DNA of 64,000 nucleotides from Christiangramia fulva (GTDB lineage: Bacteria; Bacteroidota; Bacteroidia; Flavobacteriales; Flavobacteriaceae): the NCBI RefSeq assembly GCF_003024155.1, contig NZ_CP028136.1, forward strand, positions 930,001 through 994,000, in the 5' to 3' direction. The notes beneath the pieces are model-generated. The model searched no databases. It was not told where the DNA came from and worked only from the letters and a program-made list of their open reading frames with translations. The position numbers and the translations under genes are program-made. Every line of letters begins with the position of its first letter. The stretch's first letter is position 1. Shown piece after piece: positions 35,541 through 43,644 of the stretch.

Positions 35541-35583
35541 ACCTAAACAAAACCCCGTCTATGGGTGAGGGCTTTGTTTAGGT
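35541..35583. repeat. Inverted repeat / hairpin before the primase gene
   Basis: ACCTAAACAAA (35541-35551) pairs perfectly with TTTGTTTAGGT (35573-35583). Inside are shorter ACCC/GGGT arms. It is followed by AAAAAAG rather than a T run on the plus strand, so it is more likely an origin or regulatory structure than a terminator. Confidence 0.55.
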
Positions 35584-35682
35584 AAAAAAGAGAAAGAATG
35601 AATAAGACTAACATCACTATATATTTTTCAATTCAACTGCAAATCCATACGACTGGTTTGGATAGCATTAAAAGTAAGGCTC

Positions 35683-36552
35683 ATGAGAGCGCGAAAACTA
35701 ACCTGTGAAAAAGCCCGCAATATTTGCATTGTGGACACGCTGGCAAAACTGGGGCACTTTCCCAGTAGGAGAACGGAGAAAGAAGCCTGGTTCCTGAGTC
35801 CCCTTCGGTCAGAAACACAGGCCTCTTTCAAAGTGTCTTTGAAACTGAATCGATGGTATGACTTCGGAATTGGCAAAGGTGGCAACGTCATTGACCTGGT
35901 TTGCCAAGTATGCGATTGCTCGGTTGGTGAAGCCCTGGAGTACCTGTCCGACGAATTACCGATTTACAACTTTCAGGGTTCTGTATCCGATACTTCTACA
36001 AAGAAGAGCAGAAATACCATCATCAAAGTCAAAACGATCACCCAAAGTCACCTAAAGAAGTATGTGCGATCCAGAGGTATTTCCCTAGAAGTAGCCAGAA
36101 CCTATTGCAAGGAAGTTTGGTATGAATCTCACGGGAAAACCTATTACGCCATAGGACTTCAGAATAAAAAAGGTGGCTGGGAACTTCGCAACCTCTATTC
36201 TAAAACCTCCAGCTCCCCTAAAACTTATACGTATCTCCAAAAGAAAAAAGAAAACCTGATTGTTTGCGAAGGAATGTTTGATCTGTTATCCATTGCTGAA
36301 GTTTATCCGAAGGAAATAGAAAGTACTGATATCATCGTTTTAAACTCACTTTCATTTTTACCCCGGATTATCTCATGTTTTAAGAAGTACAAATCGGTGG
36401 ATCTCTATCTGGATAATGATAAACCCGGAAAGAAAAATACCACCGAATTACTAAAGCATTATCACCATATAAAAGACCAAAGTCATCGCTATAAAAACCA
36501 TAAAGACCTCAATGAAAAACTAACTTGTGGACACCAAATTTCCACAGCCTAA
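35683..36552 (+). CDS. Toprim-domain DNA primase with degenerate CHC2-like N-terminus
   Basis: A 289-residue mobile-element primase. The N-terminal ~95 residues follow the DnaG zinc-domain layout (WFLSPLRSETQASFKV, then WYDFGIGKGGNVIDLVCQ), but the zinc-binding cysteines and histidine of the family are mostly lost. The Toprim fold is seen in LIVCEGMFDLLSI (catalytic Glu, near residue 200) and SVDLYLDNDKPGKKN (Asp-x-Asp, near 245). It would prime replication at the nearby iterons with the upstream helicase. ATG start at 35683. Confidence 0.82.
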   Translation: MRARKLTCEKARNICIVDTLAKLGHFPSRRTEKEAWFLSPLRSETQASFKVSLKLNRWYDFGIGKGGNVIDLVCQVCDCSVGEALEYLSDELPIYNFQGSVSDTSTKKSRNTIIKVKTITQSHLKKYVRSRGISLEVARTYCKEVWYESHGKTYYAIGLQNKKGGWELRNLYSKTSSSPKTYTYLQKKKENLIVCEGMFDLLSIAEVYPKEIESTDIIVLNSLSFLPRIISCFKKYKSVDLYLDNDKPGKKNTTELLKHYHHIKDQSHRYKNHKDLNEKLTCGHQISTA

Positions 36553-36568
36553 AAACATTTTTTGAATA

Positions 36569-36609
36569 GCAAAGCAAGATGTGTCATTGTCATGACAATC
36601 TTGCTTTGC
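36569..36609. other. Candidate oriT: long hairpin upstream of the mobilization genes
   Basis: GCAAAGCAAGAT (36569-36580) pairs perfectly with ATCTTGCTTTGC (36598-36609). The 17-base centre holds a second palindrome, TGTCAT...ATGACA (36582-36597). It is followed by CCCGGAGGTTGCAAAG. It lies between the primase stop and the MobC-like gene, where oriT lies in Bacteroidota mobilizable elements. There is no T run, so a terminator is unlikely. Confidence 0.55.
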
Positions 36610-36633
36610 GCCCGGAGGTTGCAAAGATTAAAA

Positions 36634-36930
36634 ATGAAACGGGAAGTCATCCAGATTCGATGCTCGATCTACGAGAAAAAGCTACTCAAAAAAAGAGCGG
36701 CCAGGGCCGGAATTTCCCTTTCAGAATATCTAAGAGCCACTGCCTTTAAAATTAATATTGTAGAAAGACTCACCCCGGAACAACTGGAATGCTACCAGAT
36801 GCTGGTAAAGTATAAAAACAATTTTATACGAATCAGTAATATGTTTAAAAAGCGAGATCCTCAATTGGCTAAAAATGTGGAAGCGCTGGCCGAAGAAATA
36901 CGACAACACCTCTACCATTTTAAAAGATGA
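36634..36930 (+). CDS. MobC-like plasmid mobilization protein
   Basis: A 98-residue basic protein starting KREVIQIRCSIYEKKLLKKR, followed by ARAGISLSEYLRATAF, the ribbon-helix-helix pattern of relaxosome accessory proteins. The C-terminal half (MLVKYKNNFIRISNMFK... IRQHLYHFKR) resembles the MobC tail. It should bind oriT and help the relaxase. The longer frame begins with a TTG inside the hairpin region; the ATG at 36634 is preferred. Its stop overlaps the relaxase start (ATGA). Confidence 0.85.
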   Translation: MKREVIQIRCSIYEKKLLKKRAARAGISLSEYLRATAFKINIVERLTPEQLECYQMLVKYKNNFIRISNMFKKRDPQLAKNVEALAEEIRQHLYHFKR

Positions 36931-37799
36931 TCGGAAAGGGGCAATCCATATCAAGAACCCAGGCGTCTATAGCCTATGGCTGGAACCAGGAGAAAGAGGC
37001 GGAAGTGGTACTCAAAGAACACCTTGCGGGTGATACTCCCAAACAAATCGCTGAAGAATTCCAGATCATTCAATCTCAGAATGAGAGGTGCATTAAAAAC
37101 ACCTTAAGTTTTGTGGTGAGTCCTACCATCAAAGATGGTAAAGAATTAAGCCATAAAGACCTGGAGAAAATTGCCCAACGATTTATAAATGAAATGAAAC
37201 TTCAGAACCACCAGGCCATAGGTTTTGTACATAAGGACAAGCAGCACACTCATATTCATATCTATGCCAATCGAATTAGTCTAACCGGGCAAACCTATAG
37301 AGACAATTTTATTGGCAAACGAAGCCAGATCGCAGCAGATAATGTTGCCAAACAACTAGGTCTAACCCGGGTAAGGGAAGTACAACAGGAAAAAATCCAG
37401 GAATTAAAATGGCAACGTCTTGTCATACAAAAGCATCATCAACAGGTGATGGAAACCAGGCCGAAATCACTGGATGAATATATCGATAAAATGAAGGCTT
37501 GTAAGGTAAAGGTCATACCCAGTATCAACAAATCGAACCAGCTGCAGGGGTTTCGGTTCGAGTATAAAGGAGCCAATTTAAAAGGAAGCGAAGTACACCG
37601 ATCTATGAGCGGTAGTAAACTGATCGCTGAGATTTCCCAGAATAATAGTTACACTAGACTCCGAGAAGTCCCTCAAACTTTAAAATTGCTAAATAATACT
37701 GTCGAACTTAGCACGAACATGGCTGGTAAAATAGCTAAAGATCTGGCCAAGCAGGTGATCAAGAGAGGCCTTGATACCGGACTGGGTATGGGATATTAA
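36927..37799 (+). CDS. Relaxase / mobilization nuclease
   Basis: A 290-residue MobA/VirD2-type relaxase of the MOBP-like group. The three-histidine metal site is in KDKQHTHIHIYANRIS near residues 106-121, and a candidate nucleophile tyrosine is near the N-terminus (ASIAYGWNQ, residue 18). It should nick oriT and lead the strand into a recipient. It is shorter than plasmid relaxases but typical for Bacteroidota mobilizable islands. Start ATG overlaps the MobC-like stop by four bases. Confidence 0.88.
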   Translation: MIGKGQSISRTQASIAYGWNQEKEAEVVLKEHLAGDTPKQIAEEFQIIQSQNERCIKNTLSFVVSPTIKDGKELSHKDLEKIAQRFINEMKLQNHQAIGFVHKDKQHTHIHIYANRISLTGQTYRDNFIGKRSQIAADNVAKQLGLTRVREVQQEKIQELKWQRLVIQKHHQQVMETRPKSLDEYIDKMKACKVKVIPSINKSNQLQGFRFEYKGANLKGSEVHRSMSGSKLIAEISQNNSYTRLREVPQTLKLLNNTVELSTNMAGKIAKDLAKQVIKRGLDTGLGMGY

Positions 37800-37811
37800 A
37801 ATAACTAAAAG

Positions 37812-38264
37812 ATGAAAAAGCTGGATGAAATTATGGAACTAATGGCCGATGAAATGGCCGATTTTAAAAATGCCCTTATAAAACTAGAAGCATTATCAAA
37901 AGAGCTTAATGATATGAGCATTCCGATAAGTACTACAGCTATAGATAAGAACCTTAAAGATTTTCTTAGAAACCAGAAGGAAGCCAATAATGAAAAAGAG
38001 GAGTTACTTAAGGGTATTACTACTCAATTAAAGCAAAGCAGTCTTATTCCAAAATATATTCTACTTCTTTTTGGCAGCTGTTTACTAATAATGCTAATCA
38101 TGTTCGGTTACTTTATCTATTCTGACAAAATTGAAGAAGCGCAGCGATTTGAAATTTACCGGGCAGTTTCTGAATCAGAGTTAGAATCCTATCAATTTTA
38201 TTTTTCTGAAAATTCCAAGATCAAAGAAGTGTATTGCAAATGGCTGGAACAATCCTATAAGTAG
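37812..38264 (+). CDS. Small membrane-anchored protein after the relaxase (DUF6730-like)
   Basis: A 150-residue protein: an acidic helical N-terminus (MKKLDEIMELMADEMADFKN), a charged coiled-coil-like stretch to residue 75, one transmembrane helix (about 80-103, ILLLFGSCLLIMLIMFGYF) and a soluble tail. Proteins of this build follow mobilization genes in many Bacteroidota elements; I think they are the family called DUF6730, but I am not certain. It begins 12 bases after the relaxase stop, so it is probably co-transcribed. The 234 bases after it hold no recognisable feature. Confidence 0.7.
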   Translation: MKKLDEIMELMADEMADFKNALIKLEALSKELNDMSIPISTTAIDKNLKDFLRNQKEANNEKEELLKGITTQLKQSSLIPKYILLLFGSCLLIMLIMFGYFIYSDKIEEAQRFEIYRAVSESELESYQFYFSENSKIKEVYCKWLEQSYK

Positions 38265-38498
38265 TTGTTCGCCCTATTTTGTTTTTACTTCACGCTTTGC
38301 CGTACACTATAAAAACAACAAAGGAACCACTCGCAAGATCAGGCTTGGATGAGATGCGAAGACTGAATCATGTGCAATAAGTATTACTGCCCCCAACGTG
38401 AATTTTGAAGGCATTTTTTTTGCAATCCAATGAAAAACAAATACCGAAATTAACTTAAAAACAACAGTATTGGTTTAAATTATGTGGAGTATTACATA

Positions 38499-41400
38499 TT
38501 AATATTCCAGGCGACGACGCTCCGCCTCCTCATCTTGACGCTCCGCCTCTAAAAGATAACTTCTAGCCATATTTTCAAAGATTTGAGCAACGTTTGGGTA
38601 TTTGAACTTGAAATCATCGGACAACTTTCGAAAATAAGAGGCTCTTTCACGTTCAATGTCTCCACCATCAAAAGCACCTCGAGAAGTAAAACTTCTTTTA
38701 TTAAACATCCCAGAAGAATAATTTTGTTTTATACTGTCACTGTTGATTGATTCAATAACCTCAAAAATTGTTTCGTTTGGCCATTCTGGAACATTCTCAG
38801 GGTACTGTGCCAAAAGTTTTCCTATTTCCGAATCAGCAACCTTTAAGCGCTCTACATCCACAGCAAGTTCTCTTGCTTTCTTAATCCAGTCCCATAAGAC
38901 TTCTTTATCTATTGTATTGTCTTCTTGTAATCCTGGGATTTTCTTCCAAGAATGTAGTAGATGATAGGACTGTTTTCCTCTGGACCTAAAAACTTCATCT
39001 GAAATATCTTCCTTTTCCTTTTCAAGTAATTCTTGGTCTTTTGGTAGGTATAACCACTTAAGCACATCTATAAAAAATGAAGGGTTTGTGGCAAGCTCAT
39101 CTTCTAAGTTCTTTGGATTTCTATTTGAGCCATAAGAATCCATTAGCGCCAAGTAATACCATTCTAATTGAATCAGTTTTGGCCGGTCGATATCTCGTTT
39201 ATCCAGTTCTTCGAAAATTCGCTCAATTTCGTGCCCCTTGAATCTAGCTTTTTCATCTGCTTCTTGAGTTACGGCTTTTTCAAGTATTTCAATCAACAGT
39301 TCACTTTTGACTTTTTCAGGCCTTAAGTAAGCCACATCGATGGCAGAAAAAAACCTTTTGTAACTTAAAAGTTGATTAAGCCCGTACTCAACTTCATCTT
39401 CAGTAGCGTGCAAAAAACGTGGATAAACACTACACCAATACAAATCCTGAACTTCTTTATCCTGTTCAGAAATAAAATTCCATAATTGCATATTTTGGTC
39501 TAGTGGAATCAATACGTTTGAAAGCACTTTGTGACTAAAGCTCTCTTCCTTCAGTTTATTAAATAATGATTTTACCCAATCAAATCCTTCTAAAACTGAT
39601 TTACGGTACATAAAACCATGACTAAATCTTATGTAAGGGTCTTCATCTTCGAGACTGCTACATACTGAGAGCACATCATCTTCAGTAAGATTAACTCTGG
39701 CAAAAGCGTCACCAAAAATCCAAAATTCCTTCAAATCATTTCGCAAGGCTAAAGCTTCCTCTACACCTAGACTATCAATCAGTTCTTCAACAGCTTGTTT
39801 CCTAGCCTCATCATCTTGATTTTGTTTGAGTGCATATCTGTTAACACCATCACGCTTTTCGTACTTACAGCCTTCTGGAAATTCTAAATGATGGTTATTG
39901 AACAACCAACTGTTTTGCTTTACAACATCCTCCGGTTGAAGCTTATGATATAATCTTTCATAGCGCTTCAGTTCTTCTTCTGGCAATGCCCATTTAGTAT
40001 CAGAATGAGACCTATGCCGATATAAAATATTTCTCAAAGTCTCCCAGGTAGTAAATTCTTCTTGTTTGACAACCTGGTGCACTTCTTCAGCCCAATCCAA
40101 AACTCGTTTCCTATCTTTTGGACTCAATTCCGTTGTTGCCTTTAACACTTGAGCGAATTTCTTTTCATCATTATCAAATAATTCTATTAACATTTTAACT
40201 ACAGCCGTATGGGTATCCCAAATTTCTTGATAGGTTCTAGTTAAGTTAGTGTTCATATCAAACATACGCCAACGCATCTTGTGTGTGAATTGACCTACAC
40301 CATGGCTATTAGGTAACAATCTGATCAGTAAATTCCAGCCTTTTTGTTTTTCTTGAATAGTGACCTCCTTAAGAATTTGAATCCTTTCATCAATGGAAGC
40401 CAAAGTTTGATGATGCCAAGGTTTGTAAATTTCTACAATACTATTTATTGGCCTATTTGATAAATGACCGCCAGGGTCAAGTCGTGCAAGTATTAGCAGA
40501 ATCAAACTGGCATCTTTCAAATAAGCTGGAAACCAAGCAAGACTTTCTAAAGCCCACAGCAATCCAGTGTGATGACTTGTTTTATGCAGAAAGCCTTCCT
40601 CTTCCTGAAACAAATCCATTATTTCTGGTTCATCCTTTTCTAAAGAGGCTTTGATGGCTTTCAAAAAGCTATTAGGTGACGCTTCTGAAATTAAAGGTAA
40701 GTCACGGTCTAGTGAAATCCAAAGCTCTCCTGTAGCATCTTTTACCAAATCTTGAATTATTGAATCTACCCAGCCTTGTGGATTACCAATGTTAATACTC
40801 ACACTATCGCCCAAGCGAGCAATTAATATTAGGGACTGTGTTAAACCTTGTCGCGACCAGGCCGAAAACTTTCGTTTTTGATTAAACCGCGAAGCAAAAT
40901 CATCATTCTTTGGGTTCGCAATTGGATTACCACTTTTGAAAGCCATTTCAAAACACTCTTTTAGCAGCTGAAAATCATTCATTACAAGATTTGAAGCAAG
41001 ATTTGTCCATAAGTCTAAAGGCGACGTCAGTCGCCAAGTTTCACCAATTTGTAATATGGGTGACTCGTCCAAATTTTTCCATTTGTTTAGGACTTGCTTG
41101 TAATCATCATACGGTTGTTTAGCAAGTTTTTCTAAAAGCTCTATATCTCCCTTGAATGTTTCATCCCACCTGCCAATTAACAGGGCTGGTATAACCTCGC
41201 GAATATCTTGTTCGGTAAGCCATTTTGCTTTATTGTACGGAAAACCAAGAAGTTTTTTCAATATAGTAATATTCCGACCGGATTCACGGGAAAATTTTTC
41301 AGCCTCATTCTTTTCGACCCCACTTTGTGTTAAGCCTTTAATCTGACCATCTCTGTCAATAGTGGGTAGTGTAATCGTATCTTGGTTGAAATCGTCATCG

Positions 41401-42290
41401 GCACCTAAAGGCACAAGGACGTGATGTCCTCGACCCACAGCAGTGTATAGTGGTTGGTAGTCTTCGAATCTTGGTATAAGATTTAAGTTTAAGTCGTTGT
41501 TATACTTTATAGAACGAAAATTCCCTTCAGTATCAACAATTAGTGCTTTAGAAAAGAATTCTTGCGCATATTCATCTCCAAATTTTTTTGCACAAGCAAC
41601 TATAAAAGCGATCGCCTCATTTTTCGTAGAAGCTTTAATAGCTTTAAGGGACGGATCGCTATTCAAAATAGCTAGTAACTTTTCCTTTTCAATTTCTCTA
41701 CCAGCAATTACGGTTTCAGGTAAAAGTTCTATCCCATTGGGGCCAACTGACCATTCTTCCCAAAATTCGTCTGCAGTCATCATGCCATCTGTGGGATAAG
41801 ATGCACCTACACCATTTTGGGAAGCAAACCATCTTGAAACAGATGATGCATCATCCAACCACTGTTCTATATCTACGGAATCATATACTCGGACATCTTT
41901 CCAAATCCCTTCGGCTTTTTTTTCAGCAATCCATTCATCCTTTTTTGTCCATAATCGAGGTGTTACAAAAATGAAAACACATTCTGTTGGTTCGAAGCTT
42001 AAAGGTTTATCCTTCCTTTTTTCATATTCACCATTTGCTTTTCCTTTAATATCTAAATCGGTTCCAAGCTCCCATAACGAAACTCCCTGGGGTACGTAAG
42101 CTGTATCAGATTCACAATTCACTATACCATCCCAGCCACCGATGTAGGTTGCACTACCCCAGGCCATTTTTGCCCTGGTACTTTTTGGTGAAGTCGCTCT
42201 AATGAGCCTTGAAATTAGATAAGGTAGTGTGGACTTTGATAAAACAGTATCCGCCCAGTTTTGCAAATGGTTTCGAGTTATTAATCCCAT
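38499..42290 (-). CDS. Giant protein with nuclease-like N-terminus and degenerate STAND-like core (candidate defence protein)
   Basis: A 1263-residue protein without signal peptide or membrane segments. Residues 1-165 look like a PD-(D/E)XK-type nuclease module: YIGGWDGIVNCES near 50, VPQGVSLWELG near 67, DIKGKANGEYEKR near 80, then VFIFVTPRLWTKKDEW and KDVRVYDSVDIEQWLD. Residues about 190-470 follow a STAND-ATPase layout (VIAGREIEKEKLLAIL, then a sensor-like segment SGRNITILKKLLGF), but the P-loop position reads KASTKNEAIAF, without a Gly-Lys-Ser/Thr. The remaining ~800 residues are helical, as in repeat-type sensor domains. I do not recognise the family by name. Its place as cargo beside mobilization genes suggests phage or plasmid defence; that is inference. 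Confidence 0.75.
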   Translation of the reverse strand: MGLITRNHLQNWADTVLSKSTLPYLISRLIRATSPKSTRAKMAWGSATYIGGWDGIVNCESDTAYVPQGVSLWELGTDLDIKGKANGEYEKRKDKPLSFEPTECVFIFVTPRLWTKKDEWIAEKKAEGIWKDVRVYDSVDIEQWLDDASSVSRWFASQNGVGASYPTDGMMTADEFWEEWSVGPNGIELLPETVIAGREIEKEKLLAILNSDPSLKAIKASTKNEAIAFIVACAKKFGDEYAQEFFSKALIVDTEGNFRSIKYNNDLNLNLIPRFEDYQPLYTAVGRGHHVLVPLGADDDFNQDTITLPTIDRDGQIKGLTQSGVEKNEAEKFSRESGRNITILKKLLGFPYNKAKWLTEQDIREVIPALLIGRWDETFKGDIELLEKLAKQPYDDYKQVLNKWKNLDESPILQIGETWRLTSPLDLWTNLASNLVMNDFQLLKECFEMAFKSGNPIANPKNDDFASRFNQKRKFSAWSRQGLTQSLILIARLGDSVSINIGNPQGWVDSIIQDLVKDATGELWISLDRDLPLISEASPNSFLKAIKASLEKDEPEIMDLFQEEEGFLHKTSHHTGLLWALESLAWFPAYLKDASLILLILARLDPGGHLSNRPINSIVEIYKPWHHQTLASIDERIQILKEVTIQEKQKGWNLLIRLLPNSHGVGQFTHKMRWRMFDMNTNLTRTYQEIWDTHTAVVKMLIELFDNDEKKFAQVLKATTELSPKDRKRVLDWAEEVHQVVKQEEFTTWETLRNILYRHRSHSDTKWALPEEELKRYERLYHKLQPEDVVKQNSWLFNNHHLEFPEGCKYEKRDGVNRYALKQNQDDEARKQAVEELIDSLGVEEALALRNDLKEFWIFGDAFARVNLTEDDVLSVCSSLEDEDPYIRFSHGFMYRKSVLEGFDWVKSLFNKLKEESFSHKVLSNVLIPLDQNMQLWNFISEQDKEVQDLYWCSVYPRFLHATEDEVEYGLNQLLSYKRFFSAIDVAYLRPEKVKSELLIEILEKAVTQEADEKARFKGHEIERIFEELDKRDIDRPKLIQLEWYYLALMDSYGSNRNPKNLEDELATNPSFFIDVLKWLYLPKDQELLEKEKEDISDEVFRSRGKQSYHLLHSWKKIPGLQEDNTIDKEVLWDWIKKARELAVDVERLKVADSEIGKLLAQYPENVPEWPNETIFEVIESINSDSIKQNYSSGMFNKRSFTSRGAFDGGDIERERASYFRKLSDDFKFKYPNVAQIFENMARSYLLEAERQDEEAERRRLEY

Positions 42291-42463
42291 TATATTACGG
42301 TATTATCAATAATTTCCTATAGATAACATATTAAGGACCTTCTTATTAAGAAATTCTGAGGGACTATTTTTTAATTTCATTTTAGTAAATAAAAATAGGA
42401 AAATATAAGGTTTTCTTTTTTTAGATGCTTGTTTCTAGAGAAAACAGAAGTTTACGATAGAGT

Positions 42464-43237
42464 TTACTCGTATAAAAGACCATAAGAAAGATGTAATTCA
42501 GGATCTCTTTTAATGCGTTGATACACCTTAATTTGAGGATATTTCCTTTTTACGACATCAATTACTTGGTCAATAAAATCGTTATCGGCTTTGTGACCAA
42601 TAAGGATATTTTTCAAAGCTATTGGTTTAAACTTGACTTGGCCGATTTTGTCCTTCAGAACCCTAAGTTCTTTCTCGTAAGACCATTTTTTTGTTTTCTT
42701 GAAAAAGAGCTCAGTAATGTGTTCATCGTCTGTAATGGCATTAAACACTTGCTTTTTTAATTCATTTACATAGGTAATTGGTCGCCAGCCATCAAAAAAA
42801 TGTTTGTCTTCATTCATATCAAAATGCAGGCATAAGCCCTTATCGTTTTTGGAATATTCTGCCCATAGCTTATAATTCATTGGGTACATTGTAAAGCAGG
42901 CTATGCCAGTATTTTCTATATAGGGTTTTACTTTCGCTTTCGCGAAAACCATTAAATCCTTATCGGTCAATTTTGCTATGTAGTCTTTGGTGATGGAATT
43001 TGGTACATATTGATTTAAGGTGCTCCGAAGCTCATTAACTTCATAAATGCCATCATTTAACTCAACAAATTCTGGGTTTGAGTCCAGCTCATCATTAAGC
43101 TTCGTGCGGGTTTGAAAAAACACATAATTATTTTCAAGTTCATCCAAAGTATTTCTGCCAGGTGAACGAAAACGGAACGTATTGGGCGGAAACATTGGAA
43201 TCAGATATTCATCCAAAGGATTTATAAAATCATTCAT
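42464..43237 (-). CDS. DUF2971 family protein
   Basis: A 257-residue cytoplasmic protein. Visible DUF2971 hallmarks are FRFRSPGRNTLDELENNYVFF (N-terminal 'yKyrs...l.n..lyfs'), ACFTMYPMNYKLWAEYSKNDKGLCLHFD near 115-142 and WSYEKELRVL near 190. The biochemical role is unknown; the family is often seen in defence islands. It lies 173 bases upstream of the giant protein gene on the same strand and may form a module with it. Residues FAKAKVK are encoded by a TTTCGCGAAA palindrome (42938-42947), a type of repeat seen inserted in flavobacterial genes. Confidence 0.82.
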   Translation of the reverse strand: MNDFINPLDEYLIPMFPPNTFRFRSPGRNTLDELENNYVFFQTRTKLNDELDSNPEFVELNDGIYEVNELRSTLNQYVPNSITKDYIAKLTDKDLMVFAKAKVKPYIENTGIACFTMYPMNYKLWAEYSKNDKGLCLHFDMNEDKHFFDGWRPITYVNELKKQVFNAITDDEHITELFFKKTKKWSYEKELRVLKDKIGQVKFKPIALKNILIGHKADNDFIDQVIDVVKRKYPQIKVYQRIKRDPELHLSYGLLYE

Positions 43238-43644
43238 ACTTTAAAAGTAAAAATTATTCTGCTTTTTTCCCTGGCAGCAGTTTTCTTTCTTACCGCTCAA
43301 TACACTTTTTAAGTTGTCTATCTATCCTTACATCTAAAAATTATCACAAATATTGCAGTTCCTGTCAGTTCCATTGATAAATTAAGGTAAACCTAACCAT
43401 TAACTAATAACTCAGGCCATATTATTTATATAATTGTCGAAAAACCACAAAATCATGCAAAGCATCGTTTACACTTAGTTTTTTCGCTAAGCCCAGTGAG
43501 CATGGTAACTGAAATCTCTTATCGGAAAATTCTAATGCTTGAATTAAATATGCCGGTAGAATAACAAAATAGAAATATCTGCTACGTCTATCTCATAATT
43601 GGACACCTATACCTATATCGGATTAAATATTTCCACTTGTGTTC
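43238..43644. other. Intergenic region (about 405 bp), nothing recognised
   Basis: AT-rich DNA between the DUF2971 start and the acyltransferase stop. I see no frame with coding character, no hairpin with a T tail and no copy of the tRNA-Leu 3' end. It is a possible place for the right border of the integrated element. Confidence 0.5.

Larger units (their letters stand above)
35200..35682. other. Non-coding region (about 480 bp) with iterons and a hairpin
   Basis: Between the helicase and primase genes. It holds the TGATGACA iteron cluster (35226-35443) and a long inverted repeat (35541-35583), listed separately. A 36-codon frame (35598-35708) overlaps the primase start but has no recognisable feature. 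Confidence 0.6.
32247..43237. mobile_element. Integrative, probably mobilizable element next to tRNA-Leu (right end uncertain)
   Basis: A run of integrase, SF3-type helicase, iteron block, primase, MobC-like protein, relaxase and a small membrane protein follows tRNA-Leu, then two likely cargo genes. The set can explain integration, replication after excision and mobilization, but has no type IV secretion genes, so transfer would need a helper. The DNA looks AT-richer than its neighbours. I looked for a second copy of the tRNA 3' end up to 47.3 kb and found none. The given right end is therefore only the last clear cargo gene; the acyltransferase, LytTR and IS481 genes could also belong. Confidence 0.7.

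Noticed and set aside
35598..35708. 36-codon frame overlapping the primase start
   Set aside because: No domain, signal or ribosome-binding context; it overlaps the primase gene by 26 bases. It may be chance.
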